From assembly GCF_016595415.1 (NCBI RefSeq), contig NZ_JAENIO010000019.1, positions 1 through 64,000 of the forward strand: a DNA stretch of 64,000 bases. Reading direction: 5' to 3'. The position numbers were made by a program, and so were the translations under genes. The stretch's first letter is position 1; each line of letters begins with the position of its first letter. This DNA comes from Roseibacillus ishigakijimensis (GTDB taxonomy: Bacteria > Verrucomicrobiota > Verrucomicrobiia > Verrucomicrobiales > Akkermansiaceae). The notes under the pieces were generated by a model. That model saw only the letters and a list, made by a program, of their open reading frames with translations. It did no database searches and was not told the DNA's origin. Positions 44,738-52,779 of the stretch are shown here, piece after piece.

Positions 44738-45346
44738 ATGTTTACCGGACTCGTCGAAGCCGTCGGCACGGTCACCCATTGGGAAGACAAAGGTGAGCAA
44801 GCCCGCCTCACTCTCTCCTTGCCCTTCGCCAGCGAGCTGGCTCTGGGAGATTCCGTAGCCGTCAATGGCTGCTGCCTGACGGTGACCCAAATCTCCATCG
44901 CGGAAGCCTCCTTCGATATTCTGCGGCAAACTCTGCAAGTCACCGCCCTGGGTGGCCTCGAGCCCGGCCAAGCCGTCAATCTGGAGCGGGCCTTGCGCAT
45001 TGGTGACCATCTGGGAGGGCACTTTGTGCAGGGCCATGTCGACGCCATGGGCGAAATTCTCGATTGGTCGCCCCATGGGCAGGATCACCGCCTGGAAGTG
45101 AGCCTCCCGGAGGACATCCGCAACCTGTGCCTGCCCAAGGGCTCCCTGGCCATCGATGGCATTTCCCTCACCTTGGCCGAGCTGACCGCCGACAGCGCGG
45201 TCTGCTGGATCACCCCCCACACCACTGCGGCCACCCATCTGGAGCAAGCCCGCATTGGACAAAAGGTGAATCTGGAAGGCGATTTGCTCGCCAAATACGT
45301 CCGCCAGCAGCTCGCCCATTCGCCATCGACTGAAGTGAAGAAGTAG
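44738..45346 (+). CDS. ribE: Riboflavin synthase, alpha chain
   Basis: 202 residues, typical length. It converts two 6,7-dimethyl-8-ribityllumazine molecules to riboflavin in the cytosol. The two homologous lumazine-binding barrels are visible: MFTGLVEAVGTV, LGDSVAVNGCCLTVT and GGHFVQGHVDAMGEI in the first half and LAIDGISLTLAEL in the second. The second copy has lost some symmetry, as is normal. It starts 9 nt after the antiporter stop and is probably transcribed with it; no other riboflavin genes are in the window. Confidence 0.95.
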   Translation: MFTGLVEAVGTVTHWEDKGEQARLTLSLPFASELALGDSVAVNGCCLTVTQISIAEASFDILRQTLQVTALGGLEPGQAVNLERALRIGDHLGGHFVQGHVDAMGEILDWSPHGQDHRLEVSLPEDIRNLCLPKGSLAIDGISLTLAELTADSAVCWITPHTTAATHLEQARIGQKVNLEGDLLAKYVRQQLAHSPSTEVKK

Positions 45347-45398
45347 TCAAAAAATTCGATTCGCCCTTTGGGGGAAGCCTGCTTTCATTGTGTCTCAC

Positions 45399-47546
45399 AT
45401 GAGCACGCCACACGTCGAAATTCTTGGAGCCGACCGGCTACCCGCCTCCGGCACAATTCTCATCCCGGGCAGCCTGGATCTCCCGCAATTGCGAGCACTG
45501 GAGAACAAACTGGCCGGTCGCGAGCTCAGCTTTCTCATTGAAGAAGGGCTGACTCTGGAGCCCGGTTTGCAAAAATACCTGGAACGCCCCGGAGTGCAGG
45601 GAGCAGCCTTTTCCCGGGATGACAATCCCATCACAGTCGCCAGCGCCCTCGCCACCACCCTCGCAAAGAATGGGGTCGTCCTTTTTCTGCCCGGCATGGC
45701 GGAAGCCCGCCCCGGCACCCCCAGCCTCGTGCCCAGCGAGGTGCTCAAGTTCCTCTGCCGCCTGGGCCACGGCGTCACCGCGCTCGCCGTTCACGAGCCC
45801 GGCCGCACCAAGCTCCGCACCGAGCCCGCCCACGGTCTGCCCGACGCGGTCCTTTCCTTTGGCCAACCCCTGGCAGCTGGAGAAGCAAGCCTGCCGGCCT
45901 ACCAAGAGTCCCTCTACGAAGCCGCCGAAGCGGCCTTCGCGGCCCGCAGCTTCCTCAATGACTCTCTCGCCGTCCACCTCTTGCGGGGCTTGAAGATGCA
46001 CGGCTCGACCTGCTCCTTGCACGATGGCACGGACGATGCCGAGCTCCCCTACTTCAAGATCCTCGGGGTCGCCATTGCCCTTTCCAAGGAAATCACAAAA
46101 GCGACCAAGAAGAAGCGCGTGGGCATTCTGCTGCCGCCCGGCAAAGGAGGTCTCATCGCCAACTTGGCAGTAATCTTTGCCAACAAGGTGCCCGTCAACC
46201 TCAACTTCACCGCCTCCCAAGAAGCGGTTCGTTCCGCAATCAAGCAGGCCGACCTCGACAAATTCATCACCGCCGATCCCTTCGTGCGCAAGGTCTCCTC
46301 CTTTCCCTGGCCCCCCAATCGCGACCTGATTTTTATCGAAAGGGTCATTCCTCAAATCAAGAAAAGCATCACCAAATGGGTCATCCTCTCCAAAGTCCTG
46401 CCCGCCGGCCTCCTCGCCAAGCTCCTCGGCATCGGTCGCAGCCGTGGCAATGAGGAAGCCATTCTTCTCTTCACCTCCGGTTCCTCGGGCGATCCCAAAG
46501 GCGTGCCGCTGACCCACCGCAACCTACTGGCCAACGTTTGCCAGTTCTCCAGCCGCATCCAATTGCCGGTCGATACCAAGATTCTGGGCAGCCTGCCACT
46601 CTTCCACTCCTTCGGCTGCACCGTCACCCTCTGGTTTCCCATCATCGAGGGCCTCAATCTGGTCACCTATTCTTCCCCCTTGGAAAGCAAGCGACTCGCC
46701 GAACTCATCTCCGAGCACCAGATCCCCCTCTTCATCGCCACTCCCACCTTCCTGCGCGGCTACTTGAAACGAATCGAACCCGAGAAACTCAGTTCGCTCA
46801 AAATCGTCATCACGGGCGCGGAAAAACTCCCCACCTCCCTCGCCGACTCTTTTGAAGAGAAATTCGGCATCCGCCCCATGGAGGGCTATGGCCTGACCGA
46901 GACCTCGCCAGTCAGCAACGTCAACCTGCCCGACTTGGAGGCCCCGAGCGGCCACCCTCTCTTGCCGAGCCGACGGGAAGGAACGGTCGGACCTCTCCTC
47001 CCCGGCATGGCCGCCCGCATCACCGATCCCAGCGAAGGGGGCCGCCTGCCGCTCGACCGCTCGGGCATCCTCTGGCTGCGCGGGCCCAATGTTTTTCCCG
47101 GCTATCTGGGCCGCGACGACCTCAGTGAAGCGGTCTTCGAAGATGGCTGGTTCAAAACCAACGACATGGCCCGTTTTGATGAAGACGGCTTCCTCTCCAT
47201 CGAAGGACGCATGTCGCGTTTCTCCAAAATTGCCGGCGAAATGGTTCCGCACGAAGTAGTGGAGGCCGAGGTCGAAAAAGTGCTCGGCTTTGACAAAGAG
47301 GACGAACGGAAAATCGCCATCGTGGGACTCCCGGATCCCCAGAAAGGAGAGGCCATCGGGCTTCTCTCCACCGTCTCCAGCGACATGCTGGAACAGGAGG
47401 TCATCGATCTGCGCTACAAGCTCCTCGATGCTGGCCTTCCCTCGCTCTGGTGCCCGAAAGTCATCATTCCCGTGGAAGAAATCCCCACGCTGGCCTCCGG
47501 CAAGCTCGACCTGAAAGCCTGCCAAGCCCTCGCCCGCGGCGAATGA
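45399..47546 (+). CDS. AMP-dependent acyl-activating enzyme, Aas-like
   Basis: 715 residues from ATG 45399 (a GTG three codons upstream is also in frame). The N-terminal ~195 residues look like a degenerate PlsC-type acyltransferase domain without the HX4D catalytic motif. The remainder is a full acyl-CoA/ACP synthetase: LLFTSGSSGDPKGVPLTHRN (about 357-376), PLFHSFGCTVTLWFPI, EGYGLTETSPVSNVN, GWFKTNDMARFDEDGFL and a C-terminal ASGKLDLKA. It most resembles Aas, which reacylates lysophospholipids with fatty acids activated on ACP. With the acyltransferase part apparently inactive, it may only activate fatty acids. The stop overlaps the next gene by 4 nt. Confidence 0.85.
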   Translation: MSTPHVEILGADRLPASGTILIPGSLDLPQLRALENKLAGRELSFLIEEGLTLEPGLQKYLERPGVQGAAFSRDDNPITVASALATTLAKNGVVLFLPGMAEARPGTPSLVPSEVLKFLCRLGHGVTALAVHEPGRTKLRTEPAHGLPDAVLSFGQPLAAGEASLPAYQESLYEAAEAAFAARSFLNDSLAVHLLRGLKMHGSTCSLHDGTDDAELPYFKILGVAIALSKEITKATKKKRVGILLPPGKGGLIANLAVIFANKVPVNLNFTASQEAVRSAIKQADLDKFITADPFVRKVSSFPWPPNRDLIFIERVIPQIKKSITKWVILSKVLPAGLLAKLLGIGRSRGNEEAILLFTSGSSGDPKGVPLTHRNLLANVCQFSSRIQLPVDTKILGSLPLFHSFGCTVTLWFPIIEGLNLVTYSSPLESKRLAELISEHQIPLFIATPTFLRGYLKRIEPEKLSSLKIVITGAEKLPTSLADSFEEKFGIRPMEGYGLTETSPVSNVNLPDLEAPSGHPLLPSRREGTVGPLLPGMAARITDPSEGGRLPLDRSGILWLRGPNVFPGYLGRDDLSEAVFEDGWFKTNDMARFDEDGFLSIEGRMSRFSKIAGEMVPHEVVEAEVEKVLGFDKEDERKIAIVGLPDPQKGEAIGLLSTVSSDMLEQEVIDLRYKLLDAGLPSLWCPKVIIPVEEIPTLASGKLDLKACQALARGE

Positions 47547-48472
47547 TTCGCTTCGATCACTTCATGACCGCCGCGCTCTACCACCCGGAGCGCGGATACT
47601 ATGCCCGCCGTATCAAGACGGTGGGAAGAGACGGGGACTTTACGACCACCCCCCAGCTCTCGGATTCCCTCGCCCGCGCCATTGCCGGGGCTTTTTCCCG
47701 TTCGGGCTGCCGTGCCCTCATCGAAGTGGGCCCCGGCACCGGACAACTGGCGCGCGCGGTCCACCAGTCCCTCCCTCTCTGGCGCCGCCTCCGCACCCCC
47801 TTCCATTTGGTCGAGGTTTCTGCCCCGCTGCGGGAGCACCAACAAGAGACCTTCCCCCGGGCCCGGGGCCACTCCTCGCTGGTGCAAGCCCTCGCCCACT
47901 GCGAGGGCCCGGCCTTCATCTATTCCAACGAGCTGGTCGATGCCTTCCCGGTGCGCATTTTTCGCAAGGAAGTCTCCGGCTGGAGCGAACTCCACCTCGC
48001 GGGCCAGCCTCCCACCCTCCGCGAACACTTCCTCCCTCAGAACGATTTGCCCCCGTCCACCCAGTTGAGCGATTCCATCCCGACCGGCTATCGGGTCGAA
48101 GTGCACGACAGCTACCAGCGCTGGCTCGCGGAAGCTCTTCCCCACTGGCAGGGAGGCCAATGGCTGACCATCGACTATGCCCTGCCGGAACCCCGCCCAC
48201 CCCAGGGAACTTTGCGTGGCTATTTTTTACACAACCGGCTGCAGGGCGGTGATCTCTACCAAAATGCCGGTCACCTCGACCTCACCGCCGATGTTTCCTT
48301 CCCCGATTTGGAAAAATGGGGCTCTCGACTCGGACTGCGAACCCTTACCCGCCAGAGCCAGCGCGATTTCCTGGCCCCGTTTCTCCAAGCAACCGCTGCT
48401 GATCGCTACCTCAGCGACCCCGCGGGGGCGGGCAGCGCTTTCCAAGTCCTCTTGCAGGAAAAGTCCAGCTAA
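47543..48472 (+). CDS. MidA/NDUFAF7-family SAM-dependent methyltransferase (DUF185), paralogue 2
   Basis: 309 residues from an ATG that overlaps the upstream stop (ATGA); the longer frame lies inside the Aas-like gene. Motifs: FDHFMTAALYHPERGYYARR, GRDGDFTTTPQLSDSLA, the SAM motif IEVGPGTGQLARAV, IYSNELVDAFPVRIF and WLTIDYALPE. Compared with paralogue 1 (35171-36229) it has the canonical GPGTG site. Coupling to an acyl-activating gene is unusual for this family and may be accidental. Its stop overlaps that of the convergent mtfA. Confidence 0.87.
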   Translation: MIRFDHFMTAALYHPERGYYARRIKTVGRDGDFTTTPQLSDSLARAIAGAFSRSGCRALIEVGPGTGQLARAVHQSLPLWRRLRTPFHLVEVSAPLREHQQETFPRARGHSSLVQALAHCEGPAFIYSNELVDAFPVRIFRKEVSGWSELHLAGQPPTLREHFLPQNDLPPSTQLSDSIPTGYRVEVHDSYQRWLAEALPHWQGGQWLTIDYALPEPRPPQGTLRGYFLHNRLQGGDLYQNAGHLDLTADVSFPDLEKWGSRLGLRTLTRQSQRDFLAPFLQATAADRYLSDPAGAGSAFQVLLQEKSS

Positions 48473-49272
48473 GGCCACCTCACCGGATCGGTGGCAAAGA
48501 AATCCCGCAAAAGCCCGTAGAGCGCGGGGTGCTCTTCCGCCATCTGGGAAGGCTTCTCAAAAAAAGTCTCGGTGGCCACCGCAAAGAACTCGGCCTCATT
48601 GGTGGTGCCATAAGAATCCATCACCGTGCGTTTTCCCCGCTCCACATCGGCGCAAAGCTGCTCGAACTCCCGGCTGAAAACCTCGGGCCAGCTGGAGAAA
48701 TCCGCGTTATCCGGAAGCTCAGGAAAGCCGTCGGCAGCCCCATTGACGGTATCGAGCTGATGGGCGAATTCGTGCAGGACAAGGTTGTGCCCATCCTCGT
48801 CATTGCAGCCTCCCCCACGGACACTTTTCCACGCCAGCACCACCGTCCCCCGGCTCCAGCTCTCGCCCAAGCGAACACTTTCCATCCCATACTCATCTTT
48901 CACCCGATAGGCGTCGGGATACATCAGGATGGCTCGCAAGGCAGGATAGGGAGCGCCCCGCTGATTCGCCCACAACAAGCACGCCTGGGCCGCGACCACC
49001 GTGCGCATTTCCTCCGTCACTGTGGGGAGCCCCCCGCAGGCTTCGAACACTTTTTCGTCGAGAAAGACCTTGGCCAATCCTTCCACCTCAGTCCGCAAAC
49101 CCTCCGGCAGATGGTCCCAGAGCTCCCAATTGGACCGCACCCAGTGCTGCTCCTGCTCAGAAAATCCCGTGGTGGCCAGCACCCGGCGCCGCTCCCGGCG
49201 AACCCGCCACCGCCAATACCCAAAGGCAACGGCGGCGACCGTGATCAGCAGAATCAGGGTAATCCCATCCAC
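48469..49272 (-). CDS. mtfA: MtfA-family zinc-dependent peptidase
   Basis: 267 residues. A single N-terminal membrane helix (3-20) suggests an inner-membrane anchored form; E. coli MtfA is cytosolic. The zinc motif HEFAHQLD is at about 165-172, and FSREFEQLC and FFAVATETFFEKP contain the third ligand region. MtfA binds the Mlc repressor in E. coli and has aminopeptidase activity; its target here is unknown. It lies 15 nt downstream of khpB, on the same strand, and its stop overlaps the convergent MidA-type gene. Confidence 0.9.
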   Translation of the reverse strand: MDGITLILLITVAAVAFGYWRWRVRRERRRVLATTGFSEQEQHWVRSNWELWDHLPEGLRTEVEGLAKVFLDEKVFEACGGLPTVTEEMRTVVAAQACLLWANQRGAPYPALRAILMYPDAYRVKDEYGMESVRLGESWSRGTVVLAWKSVRGGGCNDEDGHNLVLHEFAHQLDTVNGAADGFPELPDNADFSSWPEVFSREFEQLCADVERGKRTVMDSYGTTNEAEFFAVATETFFEKPSQMAEEHPALYGLLRDFFATDPVRWP

Positions 49273-49287
49273 AGCGCGTAGAAAAAT

Positions 49288-49743
49288 TTAAGAACCCGCC
49301 AGGCGCAGAGTGATGCGCTTCATGCGGTCATTCCCACCGGGCGAGGTGGTTTCGATCTCAGGATCATCGACCACCGCATTATGCGCGATGCGCCGATAGT
49401 AGGCATTGAGCGGCTTCAGTCGCACCGGCTTGCCCGTCGCTTTCACCTTCTCCGCCGCTTCGAGCACGGTTTCACAAAGCTTCTGCTCCTGCTCCACGCG
49501 ATAATCTTCGCAGTCCACCCGCACCCGCTCGGCATCGGGATTCTTCTTTTGCAAGATCCGGTTCACAAGATACTGAATGTCATCGAGGCGATCCCCGCTG
49601 CGTCCGATCAGGTATTTCCCTTGCTCGGTGCGAATCTGGAGCACCGCTCCCTCTTCGCTGTCTTCATGCTCGATCTGGTAGGAAAATCCGAGTTTTCCCA
49701 AAATCGAATCCAGTATCTCTTCTGCTTGCTTGGCGTCATTCAT
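49288..49743 (-). CDS. khpB: KhpB/Jag-type RNA-binding protein (KH-like and R3H domains)
   Basis: 151 residues from ATG 49743 (MNDAKQAEEILDSIL); ATG 49764 would add seven residues. The KH-like part carries GKYLIGRSGDRLDDIQYLV, and the R3H part has NAYYRRIAHNAVVDDPEIETTS. Such proteins bind RNA, usually with KhpA, and influence cell division and envelope synthesis. The Jag N-terminal domain of Firmicutes is missing, as is common in other phyla. In many bacteria it follows rpmH-rnpA-yidC, but none of these are beside it here; instead mtfA follows directly. Confidence 0.88.
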   Translation of the reverse strand: MNDAKQAEEILDSILGKLGFSYQIEHEDSEEGAVLQIRTEQGKYLIGRSGDRLDDIQYLVNRILQKKNPDAERVRVDCEDYRVEQEQKLCETVLEAAEKVKATGKPVRLKPLNAYYRRIAHNAVVDDPEIETTSPGGNDRMKRITLRLAGS

Positions 49744-50095
49744 AATCTGAAGGAAAGGGTCCATCCTCTCCGCCCTTATGGAATCCGGCAACCACCAGGG
49801 CGACCACCGGAAGGGTAAAGAGGGCCCGCCTGTTCGCGACAGGCGGCGCTGACCCATTATTAAGGCGCTTTTGTTCTTTTTGACAACTGTTTCTGACAAA
49901 TCCGCCCTTCCCGCGGGAGAAATTTTCCCCCGCCCACCCGCCGCCCACTCGCTTGCGGGGGCCGCCCGGAATAAAATTCGCCCCCTCTTCGAATAAGCCG
50001 CCCGGCAAGCCCGTTCAAGAAAGCGAACCGGGAAGCCAGAATCAATTTGACGTCCCTGCCCCCCTCTTTAAGCTATCTAAAGCATTCTGAATCTT
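49744..50095. other. 352-bp intergenic region, no gene recognised
   Basis: Divergent region between khpB (minus) and the glycine-zipper gene (plus), so it should hold both promoters. Short minus-strand frames (up to about 90 codons) are present but have skewed composition, no family motif and no plausible start. A G/C-skewed stretch around 49925-49985 reads as runs of G on the minus strand. I see no tRNA, terminator or clear repeat. Confidence 0.5.
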
Positions 50096-50404
50096 ATGAA
50101 AAAGACCATGACCACGGCTGCGGCCGCTCTTTCTGCCCTTGCTCTCAGCAATTGCGCTCCCCAGAACAATATGCAACGCGATGCGGCCGTTGGTGCGGCT
50201 GGCGGAGCAATCCTCGGAGGAATCATTGGCAACAACGTCGGTGATGGCAACGCTGCCCGGGGCGCCGTCATCGGTGGTCTGCTCGGGGGAGCTGGCGGAG
50301 CAGCGGTGGGCAACAACAAGGATTTGCAACAAGGACGGGGATACACGCTTCAGCAGCAAAATCCCTACTACGGCCAGCAGCAGGTCTATCCCCAGCAATA
50401 CTAG
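50096..50404 (+). CDS. Small glycine-zipper envelope protein, possible lipoprotein
   Basis: 102 residues. The N-terminal MKKTMTTAAAALSALALSNC ends in a Cys preceded by L-S-N, an imperfect lipobox, so lipid attachment is possible but not certain. Residues 27-75 form a glycine zipper (AAVGAAGGAILGGIIGNNVG and a second similar helix GAVIGGLLGGAGGAAVG), as in YMGG/OsmB-like outer-membrane proteins. The tail is Gln/Tyr-rich (QQQNPYYGQQQ). Probably a stress-related outer-membrane or periplasmic protein. A perfect terminator follows 31 nt after the stop. Confidence 0.85.
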   Translation: MKKTMTTAAAALSALALSNCAPQNNMQRDAAVGAAGGAILGGIIGNNVGDGNAARGAVIGGLLGGAGGAAVGNNKDLQQGRGYTLQQQNPYYGQQQVYPQQY

Positions 50405-50434
50405 GGCGACCCTTTCCCCTTCTCCCTCTGACCC

Positions 50435-50462
50435 AAGCTCCGTTTCGACGGAGCTTTTTTGT
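50435..50462 (+). terminator. Intrinsic terminator after the glycine-zipper gene
   Basis: AAGCTCCGT and ACGGAGCTT pair perfectly around a TTCG tetraloop and are followed by a run of T residues. It isolates the small envelope gene from dsbD downstream. Confidence 0.92.
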
Positions 50463-50526
50463 TTTCTGAGAATTTCGGGAATGAATTTCCTTTCGAATCA
50501 TCGTAGGGGTAAGTCCATTCCATCTC

Positions 50527-52713
50527 ATGAAGCCACTGGCCCTCTTTCTCATTCTCGTTCTCAGCAGTTTTTTTCCGGCTCTCGCGCAGGATTTCGACCC
50601 CTTCGAAAGCTTTGGCGTTCCCACCGAAGCGAAAAAAGAGGAAACTCAAGCCAGCCTCCTGGCCGAAGTCAACTCCATCGCACCCGGAGAACCCTTCACG
50701 GTCGCCCTCAAGCTGGAGCACCCGGCGGGATGGCACAGCTATTACGTCAATACCGGACTCATCGGCGAGGTTTTGCAGAGCGAGTGGACACTGCCCGAGG
50801 GCTTCCAGGCCGACTATCTGGGCTGGCCCACTCCCCACCTCAGCAAGTCCTTTGGCTACCAGTCCATTGGCTATGAAGGCACGGTTTATCATCTTTACCG
50901 CATCACTCCGCCGAAATCCCTCTCCCCGGGTGATTCCGTCGACCTGACTCTCGCCGCCAATTGGCAAATCTGTGACGATAGCGGTTGTGTTCCTGAAAAT
51001 ACCACCCAGACCCTGACCTTGACAAGCGGGGCCGAAGCCACCCCTAACCAAGCGGTGGCCGCCGAGTTTGCCACGGCGCGCGCCCACTACCCCAATGAAG
51101 AGCATTCCTTGGAAATCACCGCCTCCGAAGCAAATGACGTCATCACTCTGACCATTCCCTCGGCGGGAGAGTTGCAAGCGGAGAACCTCCACTTCTTCGA
51201 CGAAGACGGGCAAGTCAGCGTGCAAGAGCCCCACACCGCGAAGCGCGAGGGCGAAACCATCACCCTCACCCTGCCCCGCAATCTGGGCAATGACTTCGCA
51301 GAGGCCGGCCCGGTGGAGGATCGCCTCGCTGGTATCCTCACCGATGGCACCACCAGCTACCTCGTGGATGTGCCCTTCAGCGAGCCTGAAGTCGCGGCCA
51401 CTCCCGTCAGCCTCTCCAGCCTCCTTCCCATCCTCGGTGGCATGTTCCTCGGTGGCCTCATTCTCAATCTCATGCCCTGCGTCTTCCCCGTCATCGGGAT
51501 CAAGATCATGGGCTTCGTCAATCAAGCCGGCCATGACCGGAAAAAGATCATGCTCCACGGTCTCGCCTTCGCCGGGGGAGTTTTTGCCAGCTTCTGGCTC
51601 CTCGCCTTGATCATGACCTTGGGCGGCATCAAGAACTGGGGCGGTCAATTGGAGAACCCCTATGTCATGTTCACTCTCATCGTGGTCATGCTCCTCCTGG
51701 CCATGAACATGTATGGCGTCTTTGAAATCGGGGTCGGTGCCACCGGGGTGGGCTCCAACCTGACCCGCAAGGAAGGTCTCGGCGGTTCCTTCTTCTCCGG
51801 CATTCTCGCCACCGTGGTCGCCACTCCCTGCTCCGCCCCCTTCCTCGGGGCCGCTCTGGGGGCCGCCGTGGCCCTACCCACCTTCTGGTTTTTCTTCGCC
51901 TTCACCGTGATGGCGGCGGGACTCTCCCTCCCCTACCTGATGCTGTCAGCCTTCCCCGATTTGGTCAAAAAGCTGCCCAAGCCGGGAGCTTGGATGGAGT
52001 CCTTCAAGCAAGGCATGTCCTTCCTCCTCTTTGCCACCGTAGGCTATTTGCTGTGGGTCTATTCCGCCCAGGTCTTTGAGCAAGATTACGGTCAGAAGGG
52101 CCTCTTCGTCATGATCGGGCTGGCTCTCATCGCGGCAGCCGGCTGGGTCTGGGGCCGTTGGACCACCCCGGTGCGCAAGCCCAGGGTCCAGTGGACCGCA
52201 CGCACCATCACCCTCCTCCTCTTTGCCACCGGCATCATCATTGCCAAACCCAGCAAGGAAGCCTCCACAACGAACGAAGTCGCCATCGATTGGCAACCTT
52301 GGAGCAAGGAAAAAGAGCAGGAACTCCTAGCCGCCGGCACTCCCGTCTACATCGATTTCACCGCCAAGTGGTGTCTCACTTGTCAGGTCAACAAGAAGAA
52401 TGCCTACACCCAGGAAGTGGTGGACCTAATGAAGGAACGCGACATCGTCTTCCTCAAAGCGGACAAGACAACCACCAATCCCGAGATCGATACCGAACTG
52501 AAGCGACTGGGACGCTCGGCCATTCCCGTCAACGTCCTCTACGTGCCCGGCAAGAGAGAACCCCACATCACACCGGAAGTTCTCAACCCCGGCATCATGA
52601 AAAACCTCATCGAGGAACAACTCGGGGAGGCGCCGCCAGCCAACGCCAATACGGCCGCAGCGGCCTCCTCTTCCCCCTCCTGTCTGATTTCCCTGGCCTC
52701 CGTCCCGCAATAA
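50527..52713 (+). CDS. dsbD: Thiol:disulfide interchange protein DsbD
   Basis: 728 residues, full three-domain DsbD. After a signal peptide (1-20) the N-terminal domain carries Cys149 and Cys154 in WQICDDSGCVPE. The membrane part (about 285-565) holds the cysteine pair Cys318 (LMPCVFPVIG) and Cys435 (TPCSAPFLGAALG). The C-terminal thioredoxin domain has C616-L-T-C619. It moves electrons from cytosolic thioredoxin across the membrane to periplasmic partners such as cytochrome maturation factors and, here, perhaps the DsbD-N-like protein (23678) and redoxin (24599). The tail is Ala/Ser-rich. The gene stands alone between a terminator and a convergent ATPase gene. Confidence 0.95.
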   Translation: MKPLALFLILVLSSFFPALAQDFDPFESFGVPTEAKKEETQASLLAEVNSIAPGEPFTVALKLEHPAGWHSYYVNTGLIGEVLQSEWTLPEGFQADYLGWPTPHLSKSFGYQSIGYEGTVYHLYRITPPKSLSPGDSVDLTLAANWQICDDSGCVPENTTQTLTLTSGAEATPNQAVAAEFATARAHYPNEEHSLEITASEANDVITLTIPSAGELQAENLHFFDEDGQVSVQEPHTAKREGETITLTLPRNLGNDFAEAGPVEDRLAGILTDGTTSYLVDVPFSEPEVAATPVSLSSLLPILGGMFLGGLILNLMPCVFPVIGIKIMGFVNQAGHDRKKIMLHGLAFAGGVFASFWLLALIMTLGGIKNWGGQLENPYVMFTLIVVMLLLAMNMYGVFEIGVGATGVGSNLTRKEGLGGSFFSGILATVVATPCSAPFLGAALGAAVALPTFWFFFAFTVMAAGLSLPYLMLSAFPDLVKKLPKPGAWMESFKQGMSFLLFATVGYLLWVYSAQVFEQDYGQKGLFVMIGLALIAAAGWVWGRWTTPVRKPRVQWTARTITLLLFATGIIIAKPSKEASTTNEVAIDWQPWSKEKEQELLAAGTPVYIDFTAKWCLTCQVNKKNAYTQEVVDLMKERDIVFLKADKTTTNPEIDTELKRLGRSAIPVNVLYVPGKREPHITPEVLNPGIMKNLIEEQLGEAPPANANTAAAASSSPSCLISLASVPQ

Positions 52714-52779
52714 CCTCCTGCCAGCCCCGCGCCCAGTGCCCGGGAGAAGGCCGGGAACCCCTCCGAGGAACCTCCCCCC

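Noticed and set aside
43205-45319. Long minus-strand frame of 704 codons antisense to the antiporter and ribE
   Set aside because: Gly/Glu/Asp-rich composition without motifs, opposite two clearly conserved genes.
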